From Bradyrhizobium sp. dw_78 (GTDB lineage: Bacteria > Pseudomonadota > Alphaproteobacteria > Rhizobiales > Xanthobacteraceae): 64,000 nucleotides of DNA. Shown here one piece after another: positions 1-7,679 of the stretch. Numbering within the stretch: position 1 is the first letter of the stretch; each line of letters opens with the position of its first letter. Both the position numbers and the translations under genes were made by a program. The DNA lies in NCBI RefSeq assembly GCF_018449525.1, contig NZ_JAAVUS010000012.1:84665-148664 (forward strand). Reading direction: 5' to 3'. The notes beneath the pieces are model-generated. The model was not told the origin of the DNA. It searched no databases and was given only the letters and a program-made list of their open reading frames with translations.

Positions 1-744
1 GGCGTCCCCAGCCGTCTGTAGGCCCTTCTTTGTGTGATGGGGGACGTCGATCGCGATATTAAACTCTATCGCCAGTTTCACGAGCAGGCCGCAGACAAAA
101 TCCATGGAAGAGTTGTCGTTTTCCTCAAGCGCGTGCAGCTTGACGAAGGGATCCAGCCCGAGCAGGTCAATCTGCCGATCTCTGATGACCTGGCGTAGCA
201 TCGCCTCCAGCGGCCCGCTCACGCGCGCGCCGTCCTTGATGTCGGCGAGCTTGATACCCTTCGGCGTGGCGCAGAAAAGCCAGCCCTTTAGGTCCGAGGG
301 TGCGATCCCGTGATGGATGCGAGCCGCGGCGAGCCGCCGCCGGAGCTCGTTGTCGTCGTCCTCGAGGCTGAGCAGGAGCACACGGGAGCGCTTGAAGACG
401 TGCTCACCAGTCAGCGGCCGGCCTGTCGCGAGGGAAAGGTACTGCAACGTCCGCAGCGCGGTCTTGCCGGTGGCGCCCGGCGCCAGCAGACCGGAAAGAA
501 ACTGACGGCAGAACTGATTGCCGAGCAGCCATTCCCGAGGCGGCGGCATATTCGAGTGCTCACCTGCATCCCACTCGTTCAGCGAGGAGTCTCCTTTCGC
601 CTGGATGACGTCCGGATCCAGCTCATAGACCGGCTCCCCATCGACACTATCCGGATAGGACTCGTACGGCGGCGGCTCCTCGCTTACCGGGGGACCAACA
701 CCCACTTTTGCGAAAGCCAGAGCTACGCTGCTGCGGTCGAGCAC
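1..744 (-). CDS. RepA-like AAA ATPase of the element, partial (left edge)
   Basis: The frame is open from a GTG at 744-742 to the window edge (248 codons, no stop). About 80 residues in there is a Walker A motif, APGATGKT, followed 40 residues later by the strand RVLLLSLEDDDNEL and then a Walker B-like LLGLDPF. Near the edge comes DVPHHTKKG, typical of the RepA/phage-primase-associated hexameric ATPases (RecA fold) found in integrated elements, where they serve as replication or mobilisation helicases. The GTG was chosen because GGAG stands 6 nt upstream; it lies inside the 3' end of the preceding gene (22-nt overlap), so translation is probably coupled. The C-terminus is missing. The fold is confident; the exact role is inferred. 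Confidence 0.75.
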   Translation of the reverse strand, partial: MLDRSSVALAFAKVGVGPPVSEEPPPYESYPDSVDGEPVYELDPDVIQAKGDSSLNEWDAGEHSNMPPPREWLLGNQFCRQFLSGLLAPGATGKTALRTLQYLSLATGRPLTGEHVFKRSRVLLLSLEDDDNELRRRLAAARIHHGIAPSDLKGWLFCATPKGIKLADIKDGARVSGPLEAMLRQVIRDRQIDLLGLDPFVKLHALEENDNSSMDFVCGLLVKLAIEFNIAIDVPHHTKKGLQTAGDA

Positions 745-1190
745 TTCGCTCTCCAAATTTCGTTGAGATACGAAGCGTCGCGCGAATGATCTGCGAGCCA
801 GAGAGAGAGCCGATCGGCATCGCCCTGTCGGAGAACGCACCAAAAGGCGTCGATGACGCTCTGAGGCGTCCGGTACCGCGCAGGCTCGGTAGCGACCGGC
901 ACCGGATTGCGGTCTGCGGCCTCCCAGCACTCAATGCGACGCTCCATCTCGCGCCGGTCGAAGTCGCTGAGAGGTGGGCTGTTCACGCTGGCTTCATCAT
1001 GAGGCGCCGGAGCAAACGCGATGATCGCTTGAATCGTGTCCTGGCCATGGACCTCAGGCAGACCCCAGCACTCGGCGAGTCTCTGGAGGGTATCGACCGC
1101 AACATGCAAGTCGATCAGGCCGCGGTCATACAGTTCCGCCTGAAGGCCGCAGACTTCGATGAAGTCATCAAGATCGCCGAGCACCGTCAT
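723..1190 (-). CDS. Unknown element protein (155 aa)
   Basis: I do not recognise this protein. It starts with ATG overlapping the stop of the PC4-like gene by 4 nt (ATGA) and overlaps the RepA-like gene at its 3' end, so it sits inside a tight element operon. The sequence is acidic and mostly helical in look, with many Asp, Glu, Trp and Leu, no signal peptide and no membrane segment. A cytoplasmic accessory protein of the element is likely; a role in copy control or in assisting the ATPase would be a guess from position only. Confidence 0.6.
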   Translation of the reverse strand: MTVLGDLDDFIEVCGLQAELYDRGLIDLHVAVDTLQRLAECWGLPEVHGQDTIQAIIAFAPAPHDEASVNSPPLSDFDRREMERRIECWEAADRNPVPVATEPARYRTPQSVIDAFWCVLRQGDADRLSLWLADHSRDASYLNEIWRAKCSTAAA

Positions 1191-1558
1191 TGCACGGCCT
1201 CGAGGAGACCGAGTTCGATCGCCAGCACCTCAGCCTTTTCCAGGGCCTTCCGGATCTCTGGGAGCCTGTCGATACCGATCGCGACGCCACGGGTGGTCGG
1301 CCTGCTGCACCCGTCCGATCCAACGAAGAATTGCCGGATGTCGAGAATCGGCCTGCCTTTGTACCGTTTCAGCGTCACACGGACATGATTGACGCGGCGG
1401 CGCCCCTTCCAGACGTCGGCAACCTTGATATCTTCGGCGAGGGGATCGTCGGCTGGGGACGTTGCGAACTCGGGGTCCGAGCAGATATCGAGAGGCTGCG
1501 ACCACCTTCCACAGCGATCAGCCTTTCGACCCCGCCCTCTCACGGCGGGGTTTTTCAT
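1187..1558 (-). CDS. PC4/p15-like ssDNA-binding protein of the element (123 aa)
   Basis: The C-terminal 75 residues match the PC4 transcriptional coactivator-like fold: VRVTLKRYKGRPILDIRQFF (two beta strands), then PTTRGVAIGIDRLPEIRKAL, the strand-helix end of the domain. Bacterial members bind single-stranded DNA and are common in phages and integrated elements. The first 45 residues are not conserved in look and begin MKNPAVRGRGRK, because codons 3-10 coincide with a perfect GC hairpin. The ATG overlaps the stop of the excisionase-like gene (ATGA). A later start nearer the PC4 domain cannot be excluded, since the hairpin covers the beginning of the reading frame. Confidence 0.72.
   Translation of the reverse strand: MKNPAVRGRGRKADRCGRWSQPLDICSDPEFATSPADDPLAEDIKVADVWKGRRRVNHVRVTLKRYKGRPILDIRQFFVGSDGCSRPTTRGVAIGIDRLPEIRKALEKAEVLAIELGLLEAVQ
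1530..1555. promoter_or_regulatory. GC hairpin at the start of the PC4-like gene
   Basis: CCCCGCC and GGCGGGG form a perfect 7-bp stem with a 7-nt loop, followed on the plus strand by five T, so read rightward it looks like an intrinsic terminator. Read leftward (the direction of the element genes) the same DNA is ATG followed by AAAAA and the stem, so the hairpin occupies codons 3-10 of the PC4-like gene. It could block transcription entering from the left, or control translation of the coupled gene. Confidence 0.6.
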
Positions 1559-1761
1559 GCTGCGCTCGGATTCATCGCCGGCAAGGCGGCAAGCCAGGCG
1601 CTTTCGTCCTCGATTGTGATGAGCGTGGCACTGCCGACCTTTCGGGCATTCAGCCGGCCGGCCTTCAGCTCGAGGTAAACTTGAGCGCGTGAGATGCTGT
1701 TACGGTGAGCAAATTCGTCGATGCGAAAAGCTCGCTTCTGAAAAGTCGGCTGAGTGTCCAT
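1555..1761 (-). CDS. AlpA/excisionase-like helix-turn-helix protein (68 aa)
   Basis: A small protein whose middle reads FRIDEFAHRNSISRAQVYLE followed by GRLNARKVGSATLI and a final amphipathic stretch; this is the winged-helix MerR/AlpA fold of excisionases and small element regulators (helix, turn, recognition helix, then a basic wing). Such proteins bind attachment-site DNA and direct the integrase to excision, or act as transcriptional activators. It is the first gene of the ATGA-coupled cluster leading to the PC4-like and ATPase genes. The 73 bp upstream separate it from the unknown gene at 1835-2422. Confidence 0.75.
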   Translation of the reverse strand: MDTQPTFQKRAFRIDEFAHRNSISRAQVYLELKAGRLNARKVGSATLITIEDESAWLAALPAMNPSAA

Positions 1762-1834
1762 CGGAATTTTCCTGCGTGCTGTTGATGCAGGAAAGATGGA
1801 CTGATCCGGCGCGGATGTCGGACGACAATGGCCG

Positions 1835-2422
1835 CTAATGGCCGGCCGGTAATTCTGCCCGAATGCGTTTCAAGATTTCCGTGACCTTCCTCTTAAACTG
1901 TGACTCGCGAGGGACTGGCTGCCTCCTGCGCTCCAGGTAGTCCGTAACCGATCTGATCAGATCGTTTTGAGATCGCCAGCCCTCGGTTTTGTTTTCCGGT
2001 TTTAGGAAGTCGCCGAGATCTGCAAATTTCGTGCGAATGAACTGCTCAATATCGTCCCAATCATATTTTACAGCGGCGCCAGGTCCCACGCGGGGCACTT
2101 TTGGCGCTGGAAGATCTTTTCGATCGACATAAACCCAATGTGGCACGGGGATTCGACGACGAATACGGGACGGGCGGCGCCGATCGCGATCAATGACCAT
2201 TATCTGATACGGCTTTAACTGCGGATCGCGCGCGCCGTCCCGATCATGGGTAGCCCCATCGGCAATACAAAACGCTGCTGCTGAGATAGGCACGGGATCG
2301 AGGTCACCCCGCGCCTCGCCGCTGTAGATGTAGGGAGTGATCTCGCCTGCCAGTATTTTCGCCCAAAGCTCTGGGCCAGCAACAATTACGTAGTTGGGAA
2401 AGGGAGGCGACTTGTCACTCAC
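1835..2422 (-). CDS. Unknown element protein (195 aa)
   Basis: I do not recognise this protein. The first half has hydrophobic strands and a run of short basic segments (RDRRRPSRIRRRIP); the second half carries YDWDDIEQFIRTKFADLGDF and ends in a helical basic region (RESQFKRKVTEILKRIRAEL) typical of small DNA-associated accessory proteins. It starts with ATG inside the stop of the integrase gene (4-nt ATGA overlap), so it is co-translated with the integrase. No signal peptide or membrane segment is visible. Confidence 0.65.
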   Translation of the reverse strand: MSDKSPPFPNYVIVAGPELWAKILAGEITPYIYSGEARGDLDPVPISAAAFCIADGATHDRDGARDPQLKPYQIMVIDRDRRRPSRIRRRIPVPHWVYVDRKDLPAPKVPRVGPGAAVKYDWDDIEQFIRTKFADLGDFLKPENKTEGWRSQNDLIRSVTDYLERRRQPVPRESQFKRKVTEILKRIRAELPAGH

Positions 2423-3702
2423 GAAGCGGCTTTCGTCATCGAGGCGACGTTGCTTTGCTCTACCCCGCCGAACCGCGGCGCGCCGGCCCGGATCGCATCC
2501 GCGACATAGCTTGGCGCCAGATGGCCGTAGTGCTTTTCCACCATGCGGGTGTCGCTGTGACCGAGGTTCTTCGCTACGACCATTAACGGCACACCGTTCA
2601 TGACCGCATGGCTGGCCCAGGTGTGGCGCAAGCCATGGAAATTGATAGGGGGGTCGATCTTCGCGTGCTTATTAGCCTCACTCATCGGCTCTTTCTGATG
2701 ATCCTTCTTCCACGGCTCGCCGTCGTCCTTGAGGAACATGAAAGTGGTCCCCGGGCGGCCGGCGGTGATCGAGCGGAAGAATGCGGCGCCGTCTTCGGTC
2801 AGGTGAATATGCCGCGACTTGCTTGATTTAGATTTGCGAATCCCTACCGTGCCCGAGTTATGGCTGAAGTCGGACACTTTGAGCCTGGTGAGTTCGCCAT
2901 AACGCGCCCCGGTCTCAAGCGCTCCGCGGGCCAAGCGGCGAAAATCCGTCTCGGAGGCGTTCAGCAGCCGCGTAACCTCGCTAAGCTCGAGATACCGCAC
3001 GCGCGCGGCGTCGACACCCTTGAATGGCTCGACGGCCCGCCAAGCAGCGTCGGTTGGCACCTTTCGGTCCCTCCATGCCCTGTTCAAGGCAGCCTTGAGG
3101 ACGGTCAGGATACGATTTGCGGTCGAGCGGCGGCGGCGCTGGTGCTCCTCCGGGTCGGTGATCTCCTTGAACCGTTGCTCCTTGCCCTTCTTCACTCGAA
3201 TCCGCGCGCCAGCCTTTACGAGGTTGTGATGCCATTCCTCGATCGCGTCCTTCGTCAAATCCTTGACCTCGGTGCTGCCGAGCGCGGGCAGGATGAAAGC
3301 ATCGGCGGCATACCGGCTGAACCGGGCTGATTTACGCTTGGCTTCCAGGAACTCGATATAGGCGTCGATGGCGGCTTTCACCGTAAGCGGGCCGGTCTTG
3401 CCGGCAGCCTGATTGGCCCGCTCGACCATCAGGTCCCGCGCCTTCGATTGGGCCTGTGAAAAGCTCAGGATCTTCTCGCCGTCGGCGTCGGAAAAGTCGT
3501 CGGCCGGGCCGATCGTCTCGACCTCGTACTTCTGCTCCCCGACATAGTGCCGAACTACCCAATTGCCGGCACCGGTCTTGAGTCTTCGATAGCCGAGGTG
3601 AAGCCCCTCCTCCATGACGCGGTAATGGGGCTTCCCGCGCGCCGGCAATCGCCGACGGGCCTCCCGCTTTTCCAGGTTCGCGTCGCGGACAGTACGGGCC
3701 AT
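2419..3702 (-). CDS. Site-specific tyrosine integrase (427 aa)
   Basis: Catalyses strand exchange between the element and its chromosomal attachment site. The N-terminal third has a beta-rich arm-binding region (KPHYRVMEEGLHLGYRR), the centre has the core-binding helices, and the C-terminal domain has the catalytic set: Arg about 267 in TGARYGELTRLK, His and Arg about 356-359 in HGLRHTWASH, His about 382 in NLGHSDTRMVEKHYGH and the nucleophile Tyr about 392. The ATG at 3702 was preferred over an earlier in-frame codon because the protein then begins MARTVRDANLEKRE, as relatives do, and GAGG lies 8 nt upstream. The stretch to 3861 holds repeats and the tRNA fragment expected beside such a gene. 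It looks intact. Confidence 0.93.
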   Translation of the reverse strand: MARTVRDANLEKREARRRLPARGKPHYRVMEEGLHLGYRRLKTGAGNWVVRHYVGEQKYEVETIGPADDFSDADGEKILSFSQAQSKARDLMVERANQAAGKTGPLTVKAAIDAYIEFLEAKRKSARFSRYAADAFILPALGSTEVKDLTKDAIEEWHHNLVKAGARIRVKKGKEQRFKEITDPEEHQRRRRSTANRILTVLKAALNRAWRDRKVPTDAAWRAVEPFKGVDAARVRYLELSEVTRLLNASETDFRRLARGALETGARYGELTRLKVSDFSHNSGTVGIRKSKSSKSRHIHLTEDGAAFFRSITAGRPGTTFMFLKDDGEPWKKDHQKEPMSEANKHAKIDPPINFHGLRHTWASHAVMNGVPLMVVAKNLGHSDTRMVEKHYGHLAPSYVADAIRAGAPRFGGVEQSNVASMTKAAS

Positions 3703-3735
3703 GGATTGCGCCTCTACAAGGATGAGAAATCGCCG

Positions 3736-3780
3736 TGTCCAACATCTGTCCAATATACGTGGCTAGACGTCAATGGACAG
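3736..3780. repeat. Short repeats upstream of the integrase, candidate arm sites
   Basis: Two direct copies of TGTCCAA (3736-3742 and 3747-3753) are followed by the inverted form TGGACA (3774-3779), and CTGTCCA with TGGACAG forms a 7-bp inverted pair. They lie between the integrase gene and the tRNA-Glu fragment, where integrase arm sites or excisionase sites are normally found. The function is inferred from position. Confidence 0.4.
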
Positions 3781-3799
3781 GCATGGCCCTATGTGGCAG

Positions 3800-3827
3800 A
3801 TTCTACTGTATTATTTGAGGTTTTCAA
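3800..3827 (-). promoter_or_regulatory. Possible integrase promoter
   Basis: On the minus strand TTGAAA, 16 bp, TAGAAT precede the integrase gene by about 100 nt, in an AT-richer stretch than the surroundings. The match is fair, not perfect, and the TGTCCAA repeats lie between it and the gene. Confidence 0.35.
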
Positions 3828-3861
3828 ACGGAGATAGACGGCCATGAACCAATTCTTATCT

Positions 3862-3905
3862 CTTTCACGGTGGAGAGAGCGGTTCGATTCCGCTAGGGAG
3901 CGCCA
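3862..3905 (+). other. Attachment site: 3' half of a tRNA-Glu (TTC)
   Basis: From the anticodon loop CTTTCAC (TTC anticodon) the sequence follows a tRNA-Glu to its end. It has the anticodon 3' stem, a perfect 5-bp T stem (AGCGG/CCGCT) with loop TTCGATT, acceptor strand AGGGAGC, discriminator G and CCA at 3903-3905. The 5' half does not fit: the bases before 3862 cannot pair with the anticodon stem, and no complementary GCTCCCT is found where the tRNA should start. It is therefore a fragment, not a functional tRNA. Integrases commonly recombine in the 3' half of tRNA genes and leave such a copy at the distal end. Confidence 0.85.
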
Positions 3906-3991
3906 CGGCGCAAAATCTTAAAAAATTCAATCACGCGCTTCGACGTGCAGATTCTGTTCGACAACCGCGAACCGAGCTCCCGTCACATGGA

Positions 3992-4279
3992 TTATTCCGG
4001 CTCGTCAACCGCTACATGGATGCGGGCAAGAAAGAGCGGGCTATGGCGACGTGACGATTGAGGCCCGGCTTCGCGCAAGATACTCTCGCGCAGTCGATCC
4101 CGAATGACGTAAACGCTACGGCCGGCTGGCGTGGCCTGCCATCCATCCGCGCTCTTTTCAATCAAGCCGTGCTCCACCAAACTGACAAAACCTTCATCCG
4201 TCGGCTCATAACTCGAGCCTTCAACCAGTTTTCTCAATAGGTCTCGCGCATCGGCACTCAAATTGTTCCAGTGAACCAT
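3992..4279 (-). CDS. Small unknown protein, possible winged-helix fold (95 aa)
   Basis: I do not recognise the family. The pattern LSADARDLLRKLVEG, EGFVSLVEHGLIEKSADGWQATPAGRSVY resembles a winged helix-turn-helix with a beta wing, seen in many small orphan proteins next to islands. The ATG at 4279 was chosen; an upstream TTG at 4369 would add 30 residues but has no ribosome-binding site. It lies just outside the tRNA-Glu attachment fragment, so it belongs to the chromosome flank. Expression and function are unknown. Confidence 0.55.
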   Translation of the reverse strand: MVHWNNLSADARDLLRKLVEGSSYEPTDEGFVSLVEHGLIEKSADGWQATPAGRSVYVIRDRLRESILREAGPQSSRRHSPLFLARIHVAVDEPE

Positions 4280-4566
4280 CGGCGCCCCAAAATCGATTTC
4301 TTCAATAATTTTGAGGTCACTGGTCCAGCAGCATGCGTGCGAAAACGCTCCCCTGCCGATGAATCTCAAACCTCAGAAAAGTAATTCTGATCACGCCATT
4401 CGCGTTCCGCACACGAAGAGAAAAATCCACGCCGTACAGCGAGCCCGAAAACAAGCTCGTCGGCTCAGTTGCCCTGAAGCGGAATTGCAGCCGACAAGAC
4501 CAAGGCGCCGCGATGGCGGAACGCCAACATCAAAGGCGACGATATGGAATCTGCTTTTTGGTCGGC

Positions 4567-4785
4567 TTATTTTTGACTGGCCGCATCCGGAGAAGGATCG
4601 ACGATCAGACGCGGGGCGTCCGCATAGGCGGGCTCGCCGCGAGCGTTCACATACCAACGGCTTCGCAGGAAAAGACTCTCAACCAGAAAGGGAAAACTCG
4701 GGAAGGCCTGACCGGTCGGCGGCTTGATCACACGAGCCGCAATTCCCGGAAACTTCAGCCTGTAAATTTTACCAACACGCAGCAT
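4567..4785 (-). CDS. Small hypothetical protein (72 aa)
   Basis: The reading frame has a plausible protein look: an N-terminal beta-like stretch (MLRVGKIYRLKFPG), a Phe/Ser/Arg segment, then WYVNARGEPAYADAPRLIVD and a short polar tail. No family was recognised, no signal peptide is clear, and the ribosome-binding site is weak. It is reported because the overlapping frames look much less like protein; it may also be a decayed gene, as the whole 4.3-5.4 kb stretch is sparsely coding. Confidence 0.4.
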   Translation of the reverse strand: MLRVGKIYRLKFPGIAARVIKPPTGQAFPSFPFLVESLFLRSRWYVNARGEPAYADAPRLIVDPSPDAASQK

Positions 4786-5433
4786 GGCACAAACCTAACT
4801 AATGGATCGTTACCATCTGGGTTCCCGTGCGTAAATGGGATTTTTTGCAAGGACACGATAAGGTTACAGGACAGCCGCAAGCGGGAACTGCCTCCGGAAT
4901 CGGGAATGCACGGGGGATGCCCCACCAGCGGCGTCCCCTTCCCCAATCGCAGCAAGACAGCTCAAGTCGATATGCGGCGTTGGCGTTTCATGGTTTTATA
5001 TTACCTTTTCCGATCTATCGCTTTTAAATGGCGGATCAACATCCCCGGCAGATCGGCCACAGCATTTGCCGATCTGCTGACCTCACAGAATATTTCGATA
5101 TGTTGCTCATCATGACTGATCGCGGCCATACCCGGCGTCCCCAAGGTTCACCACGGGGCCATCGTGAGACCCGACCGCCCCCTCTGCTCCTCGGAAAAAG
5201 ATCAGCCGACGCGTCTCTGGCGTAGACCGATCACAGATACATCATGGCGCCGCACCAGAACGCGGTGCGGCCTGTGTACGGGAGCAGAAAATCGCACGCC
5301 CGCCGATAGACATGGCGCGCGATTACAGGCATTTTGCTGAAAGAAATCCGATAAACTCCTTGATCGTATTAAATAATAGCGAAAGCGCTCGCCAGCATTC
5401 CGGCGGGATGCTGTTATAAATCAAAGGATTGGA
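4786..5433. other. Sparsely coding stretch with no convincing gene
   Basis: Several open frames cross this stretch, but none has a recognisable domain, a good start or a sensible amino acid pattern. It is AT-richer than the flanks (for example about 4980-5030 and 5340-5430). The last 60 bp probably contain the promoter of the small secreted-protein gene at 5434. It may be decayed DNA at the edge of the inserted element. Confidence 0.5.
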
Positions 5434-5703
5434 ATGAAACTCTTTCCTATCGTCGCGGCGATGTGCGTGCTGTGCGAAGCGGCGAATGCGCAGACGCCGG
5501 ACTGCAGATCGATACCGGATCCTGCCGCCAGACTGGCGTGTTACGACCGATCAGCACCGTCGGTTGCGTCATCGCCAGCCACCCGGCAAGCCATGCGCGC
5601 GGCGCCGGCTCCGAAAGTCGACGGCGCCGGATATGTCGACTCGATCGCCGCGGAGGACGCGCTCATGAAGGATCGAATGAAAGGGATCTGTCGCGGCTGT
5701 TGA
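5434..5703 (+). CDS. Small secreted Cys-containing protein ending in ICRGC (89 aa)
   Basis: A signal peptide of about 19 residues (MKLFPIVAAMCVLCEAANAQ) is followed by DCRSIPDPAARLACYD, a motif found in many small periplasmic proteins of this group. The protein ends MKDRMKGICRGC. Another small secreted protein in this window (7680-7946) ends DRKIKSICRGC, so the last 11 or so residues are shared by otherwise different proteins. The start is supported by AAGG 8-10 nt upstream. Location is probably the periplasm; the function is unknown. The four Cys outside the signal peptide suggest disulfides or a metal site. Confidence 0.7.
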   Translation: MKLFPIVAAMCVLCEAANAQTPDCRSIPDPAARLACYDRSAPSVASSPATRQAMRAAPAPKVDGAGYVDSIAAEDALMKDRMKGICRGC

Positions 5704-5818
5704 GCGGATAACGCCGTCGGCGCCAACCGAGGGAACATCCGCCGCCCTTCGGGGTTCGCCTTCACAGCCAAGTTTCAAGCGGTCGCTAATATAGAGAAAT
5801 GGCCTGTTTGTCGTCCCG

Positions 5819-6853
5819 ATGAACCTCCTGGCGTCCCTCCCGACCGTTATCGGCACTGCGGCCATCGCACCTGCGTTGCTGATCCTGTGGCTCGTCATCG
5901 CTGCGGACGAGCGTCCGGGTCCGGCCCCCAGGGTCTGGACCGCCTTCCTGCTCGGCGCCGCCAGCATTTTGCTGCTGGGAATTGCGCGCGCGCCGTTCGT
6001 GCGGTTGCTTGAGACACCCGGAAACCCGTGGATTTCACAGGTTTTGCATTCGATCTTTGGAGTCGCCCTGCCGGAGGAAGCGGTCAAGATCCTGGTCATC
6101 GTCGCGGTTTCCGCGCGGCGGCGGCCGCTGGTGGACCCGATGGACACCGTTGTCTACGGCGCGGCGGCCGGCCTTGGCTTCGCGGCTTACGAAAATCTCG
6201 CTTATCTGGTGCAGCATGCCGACATGTGGCGCGCGCTGGCGGCGTTGCGCAGCGTCCTGACGGTGCCGTTTCATGGCGCGCTCGGCATCATCGCCGGCGC
6301 CTATCTGGCGATCGCCCGTTCGGGCACCGCGCTCGGCGCTCACCGGCACCACCGCGACTGGGCCCGCGTCTCAAGCTGGCTCCTCGTTCTGTTTGCGCCG
6401 GTTGGGCTGCACGCCGCCTTCGATTTTCCGCTGCTGAGCTTGCAGCAAAACCCAGACATCGATTCCACCGTCAGGTTCGTTCTGGGATCGGCGAGCGTGC
6501 TGATCGGATTCAGCTCTATCGCGTTCGCGATCCGGCTGGTGCGGCGCGTCGGCCGCCATCACGCCCCGCGCACCGAGCTTGCGCGCGAACGGCTGGCCCA
6601 GTTGCGGCGGATGTGGGCATTGCTGGTGGTGGGCAGCGGCGCGGGCTTTGTCGGGCTTGCCTTTGTGCTGACGTCGATCCACCACTGGGTGGTCAATCCC
6701 GAACGCGAGGTGTCGCTGGTCATTCCCATCGGCTTCGTGTCGATCATGATCGGCATCGCACTCCTGGTGGTGACCACGGCGATCTACTTTCTTGGCCGCA
6801 GCCGGATGCGCGGGACATCGCAAGGCCTTTCTTCGGCGTCCAGTCGGGGATAG
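5819..6853 (+). CDS. PrsW-family intramembrane metalloprotease (344 aa)
   Basis: A polytopic membrane protein with 8 or more hydrophobic segments and the signatures of the PrsW/CPBP superfamily of glutamate-type membrane proteases: PEEAVK (residues 85-90, the EExxK motif), GFAAYENLAY (about 120-129), VPFHG (about 149-153) and LHAAFD (about 207-212). These supply the paired Glu and the His/Asp ligands of the active site. PrsW in Bacillus cleaves an anti-sigma factor; the substrate here is unknown, and no sigma factor gene is adjacent. It stands alone between a small secreted-protein gene and an HdeD gene. The upstream sequence has only a weak ribosome-binding site. Confidence 0.8.
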   Translation: MNLLASLPTVIGTAAIAPALLILWLVIAADERPGPAPRVWTAFLLGAASILLLGIARAPFVRLLETPGNPWISQVLHSIFGVALPEEAVKILVIVAVSARRRPLVDPMDTVVYGAAAGLGFAAYENLAYLVQHADMWRALAALRSVLTVPFHGALGIIAGAYLAIARSGTALGAHRHHRDWARVSSWLLVLFAPVGLHAAFDFPLLSLQQNPDIDSTVRFVLGSASVLIGFSSIAFAIRLVRRVGRHHAPRTELARERLAQLRRMWALLVVGSGAGFVGLAFVLTSIHHWVVNPEREVSLVIPIGFVSIMIGIALLVVTTAIYFLGRSRMRGTSQGLSSASSRG

Positions 6854-7008
6854 GCTTGCGTGCCCTTGGACTCGACTCCTTTTGACGTGGCTCAAGGCTC
6901 GCCTCGGGATTTGGTTTACTTGGCCGCAACAGCGCCGTGCATACATCCGATCCGCGTCGCTGAACTGTTGTTATTCCAGATCGGCAGCGTCGGCATCGGG
7001 AGACTCCA

Positions 7009-7587
7009 ATGACCCTTCCTCAGGACCTCACTAATCTGCAATCCAAAGTAGGCGCCGCGGTACACGAACATTGGAAGGCCTTCCTGTTTGAAGGCATCCT
7101 GCTGGTCGTGCTGGGATTGGCGGCGATCATCGTTCCGCCGCTCGCCAGTCTGGCCGTCACCATTTTTCTGGGCTGGCTGTTTCTGATCAGCGGCATCGCC
7201 GGACTCGTTTTGTCGTTCTGGGCACGGCAAGCGCCGGGTTTCTGGTGGTCGCTGATTTCGGCGGTGCTGGCGATCGCCGCCGGCTTTATCCTGCTGGCGC
7301 AGCCGGTGCAGGGCACGCTGACTCTGACCATCGTGGTCGGCGCCTATTTCCTCGCCGAAGGCGTCACCACCATCATGTACGCGCTGGAACATCGCCGCGA
7401 ATTATCGGAACAATGGTCATGGCTGCTGATATCGGGTCTGATGGATATCGTGATCGCCGGCATCATCATCGCCGGGTTGCCGGGATCGGCGCTGTGGGCC
7501 GTCGGCCTGTTGGTCGGCATCAATCTCGTGTTCGGCGGCGCGACACTGATCGGCGTGGCGTTCGCCGCCCGCAACAGCGCATCGTAG
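7009..7587 (+). CDS. HdeD/DUF308 family membrane protein (192 aa)
   Basis: Six hydrophobic segments arranged as three hairpins, with the family signature of Gly-rich helices (GILLVVLGLAAIIVPPLASL, FLGWLFLISGIAGLV). HdeD of E. coli is an inner-membrane acid-resistance protein; members in alphaproteobacteria are general stress-associated membrane proteins of unknown mechanism. The start is set by GGGAG 6 nt upstream. The gene is separate from its neighbours and is followed by a GC hairpin. Confidence 0.85.
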   Translation: MTLPQDLTNLQSKVGAAVHEHWKAFLFEGILLVVLGLAAIIVPPLASLAVTIFLGWLFLISGIAGLVLSFWARQAPGFWWSLISAVLAIAAGFILLAQPVQGTLTLTIVVGAYFLAEGVTTIMYALEHRRELSEQWSWLLISGLMDIVIAGIIIAGLPGSALWAVGLLVGINLVFGGATLIGVAFAARNSAS

Positions 7588-7623
7588 CGCCTTCGCGCAA
7601 ACAGCTTGCGGATAAACAGTTTG

Positions 7624-7641
7624 CCCCGGCTTGAACCGGGG
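7624..7641. terminator. GC hairpin between convergent genes
   Basis: CCCCGG, a 6-nt loop and CCGGGG lie between the convergent genes at 7009-7587 and 7680-7946. There is no T-run after the stem on either strand, so it may be a weak terminator. Confidence 0.4.
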
Positions 7642-7679
7642 TAACTATCCGAAACGGACCTGCCTTGGCAGCGTGCCGG

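Larger units (their letters stand above)
1..3905. mobile_element. Right end of a tRNA-Glu-integrated element (continues beyond the left edge)
   Basis: A tyrosine integrase gene lies next to a 44-nt copy of the 3' half of tRNA-Glu, the usual layout of an element that integrates in a tRNA gene. Inside are an excisionase-like protein, a PC4-like protein, a RepA-like ATPase and proteins I do not recognise; I see no capsid, conjugation or resistance genes in the visible part. All genes run leftward, away from the attachment site. The other end, expected to carry an intact tRNA-Glu (TTC) on the plus strand, is outside the window. The integrase plus tRNA fragment is seen directly; calling the unit a genomic island rather than a defective prophage is open. 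Confidence 0.85.

Noticed and set aside
3830..3905. A complete tRNA at the att fragment
   Set aside because: The 5' acceptor strand, D arm and 5' anticodon stem are missing.
3906..4060. A short protein-like stretch (FDVQILFDNREP) just after the attachment site
   Set aside because: No start and no domain; possibly a decayed gene end, but too short to call.
4513..5115. A 200-residue frame in the sparsely coding stretch
   Set aside because: No domain, no ribosome-binding site and implausible composition.
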